A DNA stretch of 41,960 nt. Origin: Promethearchaeota archaeon. Its GTDB lineage: Archaea > Asgardarchaeota > Thorarchaeia > Thorarchaeales > Thorarchaeaceae. Below the pieces are notes generated by a model. The model saw nothing but the letters and a program-made list of their open reading frames with translations. It ran no database searches and was not told the DNA's origin. The stretch spans positions 1-41,960 of the forward strand of contig WJMJ01000072.1 of the NCBI GenBank assembly GCA_014728035.1. The letters run 5' to 3'. This document shows, piece after piece, positions 18,126 to 26,267 of this stretch. Each line of letters starts with the position of its first letter. The first letter of the stretch is position 1. Made by a program: the position numbers and the translations under genes.

Positions 18126-18936
18126 AGTACATCTCTTTCGCTTTCTTAATGATTTCCTCATCAGCAGGAAAGATCAGTGGTATTGCTCTGTATTCTGCTG
18201 TACAAGGAGTTCCAGTAGCAGAATGAAATACGACTTTTGGTTTTCCTGCGTCTGTATCGTAGTCCAGTTCAATGACATAACTCATGATCGTATGAGTTCT
18301 GTTACCCTCCACCGCATGTTTGCAGAGGCTTGCACGTCCCTGTTGCTCTCCATGATCTTTTAGCAACTCGAAAACTTGTTGAGGATTAGATATCTCTCTC
18401 ACCAGTTCATATCCTCTTTCAACTCTCTTTACAGAAGCATCGTATCTTTCGGAGTCTTCATTCCTAAGAACTTCTTCAGTATCCAGCATTATGTGATGGC
18501 TGGTCCGGAGAACTTTCCGTTCAGACCACTCGATTGCATAGTCATTACCTGCAAGTTCAATGACCAAGGTGCTATCCGAGTCAGCAAGAACAAGATTTCC
18601 CCATTGGTAGAGCTTATCCTTCTCCAGATGGTCTCTCGTCATTGCTAGACCATCTTCTGCATCTTTAGCAAACATGAGAATTTGTTCTGTAAGCATATGA
18701 TATGACGGATCATCCGTGTTTCTCACATGAGTATTAGCAACAGCCAGACCGTGTCTGTTGACGCCAATTGCGAGACCACCATGCTCACCGGTTACAATGT
18801 TTATTCCCCGTATTCCAAAACAGTCAACATCATAGAATAGCTCATCCTTATGAGCATCTCCTGATAAATCCCTATTTTTGAAGAGGAATGTCTTCTTGAT
18901 ATCGGGTAGAACTACTGCGCCTGAAAAGCTGGACAT
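18118..18936 (-). CDS. Ntn-hydrolase-like protein (C45/acyltransferase-type)
   Basis: This soluble protein of 272 residues has FLFKNRDLSG near the N-terminus, GGLAIGVNRHGLAVANTHV and LVLADSDSTLVIELAG, the order seen in C45-type N-terminal-nucleophile hydrolases/acyltransferases. Those enzymes usually expose Cys2 as nucleophile; here the N-terminus is MSSFSGAVV, so Ser2 would have to serve. The ATG at 18936 lies about 25 bases after the TATA element at 18957-18966, suggesting a leaderless message. A GTG at 18945 would add three residues and hide the serine. Substrate is unknown: amide, peptide and acyl-CoA are all possible. Confidence 0.6.
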   Translation of the reverse strand: MSSFSGAVVLPDIKKTFLFKNRDLSGDAHKDELFYDVDCFGIRGINIVTGEHGGLAIGVNRHGLAVANTHVRNTDDPSYHMLTEQILMFAKDAEDGLAMTRDHLEKDKLYQWGNLVLADSDSTLVIELAGNDYAIEWSERKVLRTSHHIMLDTEEVLRNEDSERYDASVKRVERGYELVREISNPQQVFELLKDHGEQQGRASLCKHAVEGNRTHTIMSYVIELDYDTDAGKPKVVFHSATGTPCTAEYRAIPLIFPADEEIIKKAKEMYFK

Positions 18937-18956
18937 TAGGACCACTCTTGTTTGAA

Positions 18957-18966
18957 GTTTATATAT
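18957..18966 (-). promoter_or_regulatory. TATA box of the Ntn-hydrolase-like gene
   Basis: Read on the minus strand, TTAGATATATAAAC contains a strong TATA core whose centre is about 25 bases before the ATG at 18936. This spacing fits transcription starting at or next to the start codon. Confidence 0.5.
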
Positions 18967-19228
18967 CTAATATAAGTTCTCTGTGGACTGCTCTTATATT
19001 ATACAAATGGTGAAACATCCCCTATCTTATTCTTTTTGGGTATGTTCTTCTGACCATGTCGGATAAATCTGATTTATAACTCTCATTTCATCAGTATTTT
19101 TGAAATTTGATGTGCATTGAGAGACGAATATTTGTTCAAATGGCTTGAGAGGAATCAACCAGAATCTTGAACCAGCACTTCCAAGATATTTCGATTAAGT
19201 GACCTTAGCATTCGGGTGTGAAATTATC

Positions 19229-20017
19229 ATGAGTGGAAAAGATTGGCAAAAGCTCCTCAAAACAAACCGGTTGAATCCTGTTATTCATAGATTCTCCTCT
19301 GTAGACTCTACGAATGATGTTATCAAAGACTTTTTACAAGACTCATCTGAACAAAATCCAGTCGTAATTGCACTTCAGCAAACCCAAGGAAAAGGGCGTT
19401 TGGATCGTAAATGGATCTCCCCGATAGGTGGACTTTATCTCTCTGTAGCAATAGATTTGCGCATTCCTGCTGAAAATTCACCTTTATTGGTTTTGTTGGT
19501 CGGGAGCGCTTGTGTATCTTCGATTAGAAATTTGACAGCGATCGATGCCGGATTGAAATGGCCAAATGATATACTTGTTAGTGACCGGAAAGTGGGTGGA
19601 ATACTTTGTGAGCTCGTGTTGGATTCTAAAGGCAATTACTATGTTATTGCTGGAATTGGGATCAATGTGAATACCAATATGGCTGAACTTCCACCCGATG
19701 TTCAAAAGATATCAACTAATCTTGAATCTACTCTATCGATTCACAAGCTAGCTGTCCACATCCTTAATGGGATTGATAGTCGATTGATTACTATAGAGGG
19801 TGAATCCGGTATTGATTGCATTCTTAAAGAATGGGAAAATCTGAGTCTTACTATCGGTAGAAGGATATTGGTGAATTTAGGAAACTCCACAATTCATGGT
19901 ACTGCTCTTGGTGTTACTGAAGATGGGGCCCTAATAGTTAAAGAAACAAATGGGACACAAACAATAGTAGATGTTGGAGATGTAGAGCATCTACATCAAA
20001 CTGATACTTACTATTAG
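19229..20017 (+). CDS. birA: biotin--[carboxyl carrier protein] ligase
   Basis: This 262-residue biotin protein ligase attaches biotin to the carrier lysine through biotinyl-AMP. It has SVDSTND (biotin/ATP site), QQTQGKGRLDRKW (the GRGRxxRxW-type biotinyl-AMP loop), LKWPNDIL, VGGILCEL and GIGINVN, then a short SH3-like C-terminal domain (RRILVNLGNSTIHGTALGV). The N-terminal DNA-binding domain of E. coli BirA is absent, so it is a ligase only. The ATG at 19229 is preferred to the in-frame GTG at 19199 because a GGTGTGA element lies 7-9 bases upstream. Its substrate is probably the carrier encoded at 35894-36418. Confidence 0.94.
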   Translation: MSGKDWQKLLKTNRLNPVIHRFSSVDSTNDVIKDFLQDSSEQNPVVIALQQTQGKGRLDRKWISPIGGLYLSVAIDLRIPAENSPLLVLLVGSACVSSIRNLTAIDAGLKWPNDILVSDRKVGGILCELVLDSKGNYYVIAGIGINVNTNMAELPPDVQKISTNLESTLSIHKLAVHILNGIDSRLITIEGESGIDCILKEWENLSLTIGRRILVNLGNSTIHGTALGVTEDGALIVKETNGTQTIVDVGDVEHLHQTDTYY

Positions 20018-20064
20018 ATAGCATTATGAGTGGAATACCGAGTGCATGATTGAGGTTACTCCGA

Positions 20065-20904
20065 ATGCCAGTTGTGATACAAATCGAAAAGAGTGATATT
20101 AAACGACTTGAAACTGCACTATGTCGTACCCCCTCCGCTCAATCTACAAAACCTACTAGTAAATATGAAGCATTTCGCTTGAAGATTGCAAATGGCACTG
20201 TTGTCTGTTATACAAGTGGAAAGGTTGTAATCACGGGAGCTGGACCAGTTGATATAGTCAAGGACACCATTGTGAATCTGGGGGTCCGTGATACAAGCTC
20301 TCGTTTTATTCTTGGATCAGATGAAGCTGGTAAAGGTGAATGGTTAGGACCTCTTGTTGTTTCTGCAGTGGTATTGACTCCAGAACAAACAACAAAACTT
20401 CGAGCAGATGGTGTAATGGATAGTAAGAATCTTTCACTTAGACGAATTGCAGCGCTAGCCCAACGAATCAAAGCAAATGCAGAATTTTTTGAAACTGTCC
20501 TTATCGCACCTGAAAAGTTCAACAAGATGTTTCGGGACATGCATGAAGAGAATAAGAATCTCAATGACCTACTGGCCTGGGCTCATGCAAAAGCTATCTC
20601 TCAGGCACTAAAGAGATTGGATTCTCGCGATGTAAAGATTGTAATTGATGAATTTTCAAGATTTAAGACTAATCAACGTCTTAGTAGAGTGCTTGATGTA
20701 GATAAATTCGAAATAGTCCAGAAGCCAAGAGCCGAGGAGAATATCTCTGTTGCTGCAGCAAGCATTATCGCACGTGACGCCAGAGAAGAATGGATTGATC
20801 GAGCTAGTACTCGTTTAGCTATAGAACTTAAGTCCTTGACACGGTCGAAGGCCAAGACACATCCAAAACGTTCCAAGTTCGCTAAGACCGACTGGCTGAA
20901 ATAG
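20065..20904 (+). CDS. RNase HII/HIII-family ribonuclease, HIII-like
   Basis: This 279-residue endonuclease would cleave RNA in RNA-DNA hybrids. An N-terminal domain of about 75 residues (YEAFRLKIANGTVVCYTSGKVVITG) resembles the TBP-like substrate-binding domain of RNase HIII. The catalytic core follows, with GSDEAGKGEWLGP (D86, E87), MDSKNLS (D119), IVIDEFS (D195) and the AEENISVAAASIIARD block (D238). The ATG at 20065 has GAGGT at 20052-20056; a TTG at 20050 would add five residues. RNase HIII is mostly bacterial, so an HIII-type enzyme in an archaeon is uncommon. The gene lies 47 bases downstream of the biotin ligase and may be co-transcribed. Confidence 0.82.
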   Translation: MPVVIQIEKSDIKRLETALCRTPSAQSTKPTSKYEAFRLKIANGTVVCYTSGKVVITGAGPVDIVKDTIVNLGVRDTSSRFILGSDEAGKGEWLGPLVVSAVVLTPEQTTKLRADGVMDSKNLSLRRIAALAQRIKANAEFFETVLIAPEKFNKMFRDMHEENKNLNDLLAWAHAKAISQALKRLDSRDVKIVIDEFSRFKTNQRLSRVLDVDKFEIVQKPRAEENISVAAASIIARDAREEWIDRASTRLAIELKSLTRSKAKTHPKRSKFAKTDWLK

Positions 20905-20910
20905 AATAAA

Positions 20911-20940
20911 TATCGATACATCGAAATATATCGATATATT
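20911..20940. promoter_or_regulatory. palindromic ATCGATA elements before the arsenite exporter
   Basis: TATCGATA (20911-20918) is followed by ATCGAAAT and by a perfect 16-bp palindrome, AATATATCGATATATT (20925-20940). The three TCGA centres are roughly 8-10 bases apart, and a TATA-like TTTATAATA follows at once. The position and the ArsR gene next door suggest an arsenite-responsive operator; this is inference. Confidence 0.5.
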
Positions 20941-20978
20941 TATAATAATATGGGCTGGAACCTGTTTTGTGTATAAAG

Positions 20979-22061
20979 ATGGCTGAACCTGAGAGACCTG
21001 GCCTCAGTATGTTGGATAAATTGTTACCTGTCTGGATTCTGATTGCCATGGCTATTGGAATTCTTATGGGATATTTTACACCTGGTTTTGCACAAGTTCT
21101 TAATGCGTGGAGTTTTGGTACTGTTTCAATACCAATAGCTATTGGACTTTTGTGGATGATGTATCCCGTACTTGCAAAAGTGAAATACGAGGAACTAGGA
21201 AAACTTCGTGAAGAGAAGAAGATGTTTGGAGTTTCATTGGGTCTCAACTGGTTGATTGGTCCCCTCCTTATGTTTGTACTAGCATGGATATTTCTACCTG
21301 ATTTACCAGATTACCGTGTGGGACTAATCCTTGTAGGATTGGCAAGGTGTATCGCGATGGTTTTGATCTGGAATATGATGGCTGGCGGGTGTAGTGAGTC
21401 ATGTGCAGTTCTTGTAGCAATCAATTCTATCATGCAGATCTTACTCTACAGCTTTGAAGCGTGGTTCTATGTTACATTTTTGTCATCACTGATTGATCCT
21501 AGTCTGACTACCGTGGTAAACATTTCAATTATTGACATTGCAGTAAGTGTTATCATCTTTCTAGGTATTCCATTGATTGCTGGTATTATCACTAGATTTG
21601 TCTTAGTTCGCCAGAAAGGTGTTGAGTGGTACGATGAAACTTTTGCTCCACGATTAGGGCCATTAGCTCTCATTGGACTATTGTTCACGATTGTAGTTAT
21701 GTTTTCTCTGCAAGGAGATGTGATTCTATCCCTCCCCTTTGATGTACTGAGAATATCACTACCACTTCTTGCCTATTTCATGTTGATGTTCTTTGTTTCA
21801 TTCTTTATTGCAAAACGATTGAATTTCAATTATGATAAAAATGTCACAATTTCGTTTACAGCAGCTAGTAATAATTTTGAGTTGGCCATAGCGGTTGCGA
21901 TTGGGGTATTCGGGATTAGTTCAGGACAGGCTCTAGCAGCTGTTGTTGGGCCTCTTATCGAGGTACCTGTATTAATCGGTCTAGTCTATGTGTCTCTTTG
22001 GTTAGGTCGAAAATTCTATGACCGTGAACCAGGAGATCCTATTGTATGTGACACTGATTAG
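20979..22061 (+). CDS. acr3: arsenite efflux transporter, Acr3 family
   Basis: The 360-residue protein has ten transmembrane helices and exports As(III) across the cell membrane. The helix-4 signature LARCIAMVLIWN carries the conserved Cys124, and SNNFELAIAVAIG carries the essential glutamate of helix 9. The start at ATG 20979 (MAEPERPGLSMLDKLLPVW) matches the family; a TTG at 20967 would add four residues. Palindromic sites at 20911-20940 cover the promoter region. A hairpin with a T-run follows inside the end of the convergent arsR gene. Confidence 0.94.
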   Translation: MAEPERPGLSMLDKLLPVWILIAMAIGILMGYFTPGFAQVLNAWSFGTVSIPIAIGLLWMMYPVLAKVKYEELGKLREEKKMFGVSLGLNWLIGPLLMFVLAWIFLPDLPDYRVGLILVGLARCIAMVLIWNMMAGGCSESCAVLVAINSIMQILLYSFEAWFYVTFLSSLIDPSLTTVVNISIIDIAVSVIIFLGIPLIAGIITRFVLVRQKGVEWYDETFAPRLGPLALIGLLFTIVVMFSLQGDVILSLPFDVLRISLPLLAYFMLMFFVSFFIAKRLNFNYDKNVTISFTAASNNFELAIAVAIGVFGISSGQALAAVVGPLIEVPVLIGLVYVSLWLGRKFYDREPGDPIVCDTD

Positions 22062-22072
22062 AATTCAAGAAT

Positions 22073-22107
22073 GCGGCATTAACTAAGTGCCGCCGCTACC
22101 TTTTTTG
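22073..22107 (+). terminator. terminator of acr3
   Basis: GCGGCA (22073-22078) pairs with TGCCGC (22088-22093), and a run of six T follows at 22101-22106. It lies 12 bases after the acr3 stop and overlaps the last codons of arsR, which is on the other strand. Confidence 0.6.
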
Positions 22108-22369
22108 TCTGACTGATCAAGTTCAGAATCTTATCGTTAGCAATTGAATACAGTTTCCTCTGACCATCCCGTCTGACATGTAGGATTCCTGCTTGGACCA
22201 GTTGGGTCAAGTAAGCTGAAACCGTAGATTGAGAAAGCCCAATCGAAGGGAAGATATCGCATTGGCATAGTTCTCCATCAATCAGGGTTTCTACGATCTG
22301 TAATCTAACTGGATTACTAAGTGCCTTATGAAACTGGACTCTCCATTCTTCCTGTGCTGCTTCTTTCAT
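22079..22369 (-). CDS. arsR: ArsR/SmtB-family arsenic-responsive repressor
   Basis: This 96-residue winged-helix repressor shows ALSNPVRLQIVETL (helix 2), the As(III)-binding motif GELCQCDIF with Cys35 and Cys37, the recognition helix LSQSTVSAYLTQLVQAG and a wing, VRRDGQRKLYSI. The ELCxCD motif is the classical arsenite trigger. It converges on acr3 with 17 bases between the stop codons, so the two are linked but separately transcribed. An inverted repeat CACAT/ATGTG at 22394-22413 lies upstream of its start and could be an autoregulatory site. Confidence 0.93.
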   Translation of the reverse strand: MKEAAQEEWRVQFHKALSNPVRLQIVETLIDGELCQCDIFPSIGLSQSTVSAYLTQLVQAGILHVRRDGQRKLYSIANDKILNLISQTKKVAAALS

Positions 22370-22503
22370 GGCTCACACATCATTTCTTTACACCACATCT
22401 ATTCTAAAATGTGTTTCATTCCATCAAGTACCTATTATGGAGGCTGGAGCAATGCATCAGAACAACACTATTAGTATTACTCATCACATTATAAACATCG
22501 ATA

Positions 22504-23637
22504 TTGGTCGTGGTGCAAATCGTGAGTATTGAAGTATTCTATATTAATCTCTTCGCGTCTTTTTTTATGCTATGCATTTACGTATCACTGATTGCTATCT
22601 CCTTTAAGCAATACAAGTTATGGGACTACAGACCAATACTCTTAGTTGCATTTGGGATGCTGCTGTTATCTATTTCTGCATTTCTTGATCTGATTACTCG
22701 TTATTCTCCAGACAATCCAATATGCCTTGTTGATATATCTCTTAGACTATCTGGTATTTGTTTCTATGTTGCTGCATTTTTGATTTTTAGAGCCCTTTTA
22801 GAATCTCAACCAGAAACACCTTGGAATCGGTTGAATATCTACTCATTTCTATACGGGGGAATGTGCCTTTTGTACGTTCTACCCGCATACGTCTGGGTAT
22901 CTTTTGATGTTACAAGTGGTATCTGGATTATTCTTTCAGACACAGTATTTTTTCCTATTCTCAATACACTAACGGCCTTACCAGCTCTCGAGATTCTATT
23001 GCTGGTCCTAAGAAGGTTGAAACGGGTTTCAATGGGGTCTACAGCTATTAGGTCTTTCATGATGTTGGGAGCTGGTAGTTTGATAGCATTCTTAGGATCT
23101 GGAATCCTGTTTATCTTCCCGAATATCATAGGTATGACACTATCTAATATCTCACTTGCAATTTCTGTTGCGATGGTCATCTATTCATTAGCAAGTGCTC
23201 CATTATTTCTATCATTATCTTCAAGTGTTCTATATAGAATAATAATAGCATCAAATGCTGATTCTAGTATCCCCCTTGCATCTGTTGATTGGTTTGATAG
23301 GTCCATGACAACACCAGAGTTGACATCAGCTGCACTGCATGGGGCATCGATCCTTCTCAATGAAATTACCTCCACTAATGAGATCAATGAGGCTATTAGC
23401 AGAATCAAGCTACGGTCTCGTGAGGTTATAATTGAAAGAACTGACCATTTTACTGGATATCTTGTTGCAGAGAATCCTGACAAAGTGTGTCATATTGCAC
23501 TAAAACGAATCACTAGAATTTACGAAGAACGTTATGGCTCTTCTGGTGGTCTTCCAGCTCATATACCTATATCCCAGGACGAGTTTGTTTCTGATATTTT
23601 ATCTGTGTTCTCGTTTTCATACCAACTTCCCGAATAA
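22504..23637 (+). CDS. seven-helix membrane protein with a C-terminal longin/roadblock-like domain
   Basis: The 377-residue protein has seven hydrophobic helices (about 8-32, 45-64, 84-100, 112-134, 140-168, 182-207, 211-238). A soluble C-terminal domain (about 245-360) follows, opening RIIIASNADSSIPLASVDW. By eye this domain aligns with the C-terminus of the TPR protein at 29716-31662: T.E....A....I....E, then I..I, then a strand and a helix ending ERY/KRY. The layout resembles a 7TM receptor head on a small-GTPase-type adaptor domain (inference). The start is uncertain: TTG 22504, or GTG 22510, 22513 or 22522, the last about 26-28 bases after the TATA-like element at 22490-22497. An ATCGATAT motif like the acr3 operator lies at 22497-22504. 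Confidence 0.62.
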   Translation: MVVVQIVSIEVFYINLFASFFMLCIYVSLIAISFKQYKLWDYRPILLVAFGMLLLSISAFLDLITRYSPDNPICLVDISLRLSGICFYVAAFLIFRALLESQPETPWNRLNIYSFLYGGMCLLYVLPAYVWVSFDVTSGIWIILSDTVFFPILNTLTALPALEILLLVLRRLKRVSMGSTAIRSFMMLGAGSLIAFLGSGILFIFPNIIGMTLSNISLAISVAMVIYSLASAPLFLSLSSSVLYRIIIASNADSSIPLASVDWFDRSMTTPELTSAALHGASILLNEITSTNEINEAISRIKLRSREVIIERTDHFTGYLVAENPDKVCHIALKRITRIYEERYGSSGGLPAHIPISQDEFVSDILSVFSFSYQLPE

Positions 23638-23690
23638 ACTTGGATGATAAGTTACAACAATTAACCTATCTGAGCGTTTTGAGTGGCAAA

Positions 23691-23699
23691 CTATAATAA
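23691..23699 (+). promoter_or_regulatory. TATA box of the 62-residue protein gene
   Basis: CTATAATAA lies 46 bases before the GTG at 23737. It would give a leader of about 20 bases that contains the GGAGGG site at 23725-23730. Confidence 0.45.
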
Positions 23700-23736
23700 C
23701 CTTCAGATAGATAATATACTGTTTGGAGGGAAAACA

Positions 23737-23925
23737 GTGAAGCGTTCTCCAGGAACGGAGGCGGATTCTGCCCCTAGGTTGAAAAGAGATATAGAAAATC
23801 TCGATTTGCAAGCACTCTATATGGAGTATCTCAAGAAGCTTGAGAAAAAACTTAGTGCGCCAGATGCTGACCTTACCGAATTGGGCATATTCAATCCTCG
23901 CTGTATGAAGAAAGTTTGCAAGTAA
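23737..23925 (+). CDS. small acidic/basic helical protein upstream of the carboxyltransferase
   Basis: The 62-residue protein contains one long amphipathic helix (NLDLQALYMEYLKKLEKKL) and a C-terminus with two cysteines (NPRCMKKVCK). The GTG start at 23737 is fixed by GGAGGG at 23725-23730, 6 bases away, and a TATA box further up; a GTG at 23683 is in frame but has no site. It lies 185 bases before the acyl-CoA carboxyltransferase gene. Small accessory subunits are known for some acyl-CoA carboxylases, so such a role is possible, but no family match can be claimed. Confidence 0.55.
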   Translation: MKRSPGTEADSAPRLKRDIENLDLQALYMEYLKKLEKKLSAPDADLTELGIFNPRCMKKVCK

Positions 23926-24110
23926 TTTCTGATTATTGGTTGTATGGAAGTTACGTGTATGGTTCATATAAAGAGGTCTGAAATCTTTACTTCCAACCCT
24001 ATACAAACCTGTCCAAATTCTAAAAAATGAAAATCTACGAATTAACCAGAACATTCAAATTCTTCTTGAATTGCTGTCCCTCTAACCCGAATCTATCGTG
24101 AGGCCAATTC

Positions 24111-25658
24111 ATGACAAAAGACGGCTTTGAAGAGCTTAAGAAGAAGCGTGAAGAATTACTGAAAGCTGGTGGAGAAGCAAGAATCAAGCGCCAGCATGAC
24201 AAAGGAAAATATACCGCTCGTGAGCGGATTGAGAAGTTCCTTGATCCTGGCTCATTTGTCGAAATTGATGAATTTGTGGTACATCGAGAGACCGAATTTG
24301 GAATGGATAAGAAGACCATTCTTGGTGATGGTGTAATCACCGGCTATGGAACCGTAAACGGTCGTAAAGTGTTTGTCTTCAGTCAGGACTTTACTGTATT
24401 TGGTGGTTCTCTAGCTGAGATGTATGGTTTGAAAATCTGTAAGGTCATGGACATGGCTCTTGAAACTGGTGCCCCAGTAATCGGCTTCAATGATAGTGGT
24501 GGAGCAAGAATACAAGAGGGTGTAAAGTCTCTCGCTAGTTATTGCTGGATATTCCGTCGAAATACTCATGCGAGTGGAGTCATTCCCCAAATATCTGCAA
24601 TCATGGGCCCCTGTGCTGGCGGTGCTGTTTATAGTCCGGCCGTTACCGATTTCACCTTCATGGTCAAAGAGACCTCTCATATGTTCATCACTGGACCTGA
24701 AGTCATCAAGACGGTCACAGGAGAAGAGGTCAGTTTTGAAGAATTGGGTGGAGCTATGACTCATAACTCTGTAAGTGGGGTCTCTCACTTTGCTAGCGAA
24801 GATGAGGATGAATGTATTGCCCAACTTCGAACCCTGCTCAGTTACATACCAAGCAATAACATGGAAGATCCACCAAGAATTGACACAGGACACTCTCCTG
24901 ATGATGTCGATGAGTCAATTGATGAGGTCGTACCAGAAGATCCAAACAAACCATATGATATGCGTGAAGTCATTACAAAGCTTGTGGATAATGGTGAATT
25001 CTTTGAGGTCCATGAGCACTGGGCAAAGAACATGACCGTTGGGTTTGCCAGATTTGATGGGCGTTCAGTAGGTATTGTCGGAAATAATCCTGCACACTTA
25101 GCTGGAACCATCAACATAGATGCATCCGATAAATGCTCACGTTTTGTCAGATTCTGTGATGCTTTCAATATCCCTGTTATCACATTCATGGATGTGCCAG
25201 GTTATCTTCCAGGCACTGAACAGGAATGGGGTGGTATCATCCGTCATGGTGCAAAGATACTCTATGCTTATGCTGAAGCAACTGTTCCACTGATTACGAT
25301 CATTACACGAAAGGGATACGGAGGAGCATACGATGTTATGTCCTCTCGTCACATTGGTGCAGATCAGGTCTATGCTTGGCCTACTGCTGAGATTGCTGTG
25401 ATGGGTCCAGATGGTGCTATCAATATCGTGTTCAGAAAAGAGTTAGCAAAGGCTGAAGATAAGGTTGCAAAGAAAGCCGAATTAGTTGCAAACTACAGAG
25501 AGAAGTTTGCTAATCCGTATATTGCTGCGGGACTTGGCTACATCGATAAGGTCATCTTCCCCCATGAGACTCGAAAACTCATCTGTCAGGGACTCGATAT
25601 TCTCTCAACAAAGAGACAGACCCGTCCACCAAAGAAGCATGGAAACATTCCACTGTAA
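24111..25658 (+). CDS. pccB: acyl-CoA carboxyltransferase (propionyl/methylmalonyl-CoA, 12S type)
   Basis: This 515-residue biotin-dependent carboxyltransferase has two crotonase-fold halves. Signatures include [65 protein letters not shown] and a biotin-site [19 protein letters not shown], ending KHGNIPL. It moves a carboxyl group between biotin and propionyl- or acetyl-CoA. Length and motifs fit PccB, MmdA and the transcarboxylase 12S subunit equally well. GAGG lies about 8-9 bases before the ATG. No biotin carboxylase gene is adjacent. With the epimerase and mutase in the same window, methylmalonyl-CoA is the likely product or donor. Confidence 0.94.
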   Translation: MTKDGFEELKKKREELLKAGGEARIKRQHDKGKYTARERIEKFLDPGSFVEIDEFVVHRETEFGMDKKTILGDGVITGYGTVNGRKVFVFSQDFTVFGGSLAEMYGLKICKVMDMALETGAPVIGFNDSGGARIQEGVKSLASYCWIFRRNTHASGVIPQISAIMGPCAGGAVYSPAVTDFTFMVKETSHMFITGPEVIKTVTGEEVSFEELGGAMTHNSVSGVSHFASEDEDECIAQLRTLLSYIPSNNMEDPPRIDTGHSPDDVDESIDEVVPEDPNKPYDMREVITKLVDNGEFFEVHEHWAKNMTVGFARFDGRSVGIVGNNPAHLAGTINIDASDKCSRFVRFCDAFNIPVITFMDVPGYLPGTEQEWGGIIRHGAKILYAYAEATVPLITIITRKGYGGAYDVMSSRHIGADQVYAWPTAEIAVMGPDGAINIVFRKELAKAEDKVAKKAELVANYREKFANPYIAAGLGYIDKVIFPHETRKLICQGLDILSTKRQTRPPKKHGNIPL

Positions 25659-25679
25659 AATGAATTAGTAGTTCAGAGG

Positions 25680-25713
25680 GAGGGAACTCTAGTTCCCTTT
25701 TCTTACTCTTTTT
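25680..25713 (+). terminator. terminator of the carboxyltransferase gene
   Basis: AGGGAACT (25681-25688) and AGTTCCCT (25691-25698) form a perfect stem, followed by a T-rich run (25697-25713). It lies 22 bases after the stop. Confidence 0.7.
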
Positions 25714-25721
25714 GCGTGAAA

Positions 25722-25730
25722 ACTTATATG
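25722..25730 (+). promoter_or_regulatory. TATA box before the structured-RNA region
   Basis: ACTTATATG, preceded by GTGAAA (BRE-like), lies directly after the terminator. It predicts transcription from about 25750 into a region with no long reading frame. Confidence 0.5.
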
Positions 25731-25749
25731 CACAAAATTCCAGCGAGTG

Positions 25750-26030
25750 GTTATCATGTCTAGCGATTATTCCAAACCTTGGTATGTCCGTTTCCTGACG
25801 GATCATAAAGAGGACCTATCTAGTCGATAGAAGGTTAGCTGGAATGTGTGAAAATCTTCGGACATGAGTCTGTTTTGTGAGAACTTCACCAACCGGAAAA
25901 CCAGTTCGGATTCTATGATATGGTCGGCCACCAATCTGTAGAATCTGAGTAAAGCCTACTACAATGCTAGTTAGTATCTAGGCTATCACCTAATACAATT
26001 CCAGAGTATCCGTGTTCCCATGATCTGATT
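25750..26030 (+). ncRNA. candidate structured non-coding RNA
   Basis: This interval between the carboxyltransferase terminator and the broken peptidase has its own TATA box (25722-25730), no long frame and several stable hairpins. The best spans 25904-25950: twelve continuous pairs (25904-25915 with 25939-25950, including G.U pairs), then GAT/ATC and TGGT/ACCA around a CGGCC loop. A second lies at 25953-25984 (AGCCTA/TAGGCT plus TAC/GTA). Smaller ones lie at 25786-25803 (TCCGT/ACGGA) and 25877-25889 (GTGA/TCAC). I looked for the conserved elements of RNase P, SRP and tRNA and did not find a convincing match. A 24-codon frame at 25756-25830 lies at its 5' end. The 3' end is a guess. Confidence 0.4.
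25756..25830 (+). CDS. possible 24-residue peptide, alternative reading of the RNA 5' end
   Basis: An ATG 26-31 bases after the TATA element opens a frame of 24 codons ending at TAG 25828-25830. The peptide is polar and charged (SKPWYVRFLTDHKEDLSSR). The position suits a leaderless mini-gene, but there is no ribosome site and no homology is recognised. A TCCGT/ACGGA hairpin falls inside it. Confidence 0.2.
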   Translation: MSSDYSKPWYVRFLTDHKEDLSSR

Positions 26031-26144
26031 TGAGTTCGATAAGACAAAATCGGGGAGGATAATCTGAGCGTGTCCCTGAGCTCGAAAATCGGTTCGGTCT
26101 GGTCATCAGATACATGGATTGGGAAAAAAGGAGGTGAACAACAA

Positions 26145-26267
26145 GTGAAACGAAATTACTCAAACCATCTGGGATCTATCCCGATTCCAAATCAGACAAG
26201 AGTACCAATGGGAATAGTGTATCTTCCCATTTGTACTCGATTCTTCTTATTCCCCGATTCCCAATGA
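26145..26267 (+). CDS. possible 40-residue protein with a perfect ribosome site
   Basis: A GTG at 26145 has the full AGGAGGTGA element at 26129-26137, 7 bases upstream, the strongest site of this region. The frame continues to TAG at 26265-26267 and gives a short protein with a basic start and a hydrophobic C-terminal stretch (MGIVYLPICTRFFLF). It overlaps the 3' end of the decayed M3 peptidase by 21 bases on the opposite strand. A longer in-frame GTG at 26070, behind GGGGAGG, is also possible. No family is recognised. Confidence 0.3.
   Translation: MKRNYSNHLGSIPIPNQTRVPMGIVYLPICTRFFLFPDSQ

Noticed and set aside
18967..19228. A small gene in the gap before birA (for example a 12-codon frame near 19110)
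   Set aside because: Too short and without a ribosome site; a TATA-like GATTTATAAC near 19070 is the only likely signal there.
25750..26150. RNase P RNA or SRP RNA in the structured region
   Set aside because: An ACAAAATCGGGG stretch at 26044 recalls the P RNA 3' core, but the GGAAG-type 5' core and the SRP GGAAG/AGCAG loop pair were not found.
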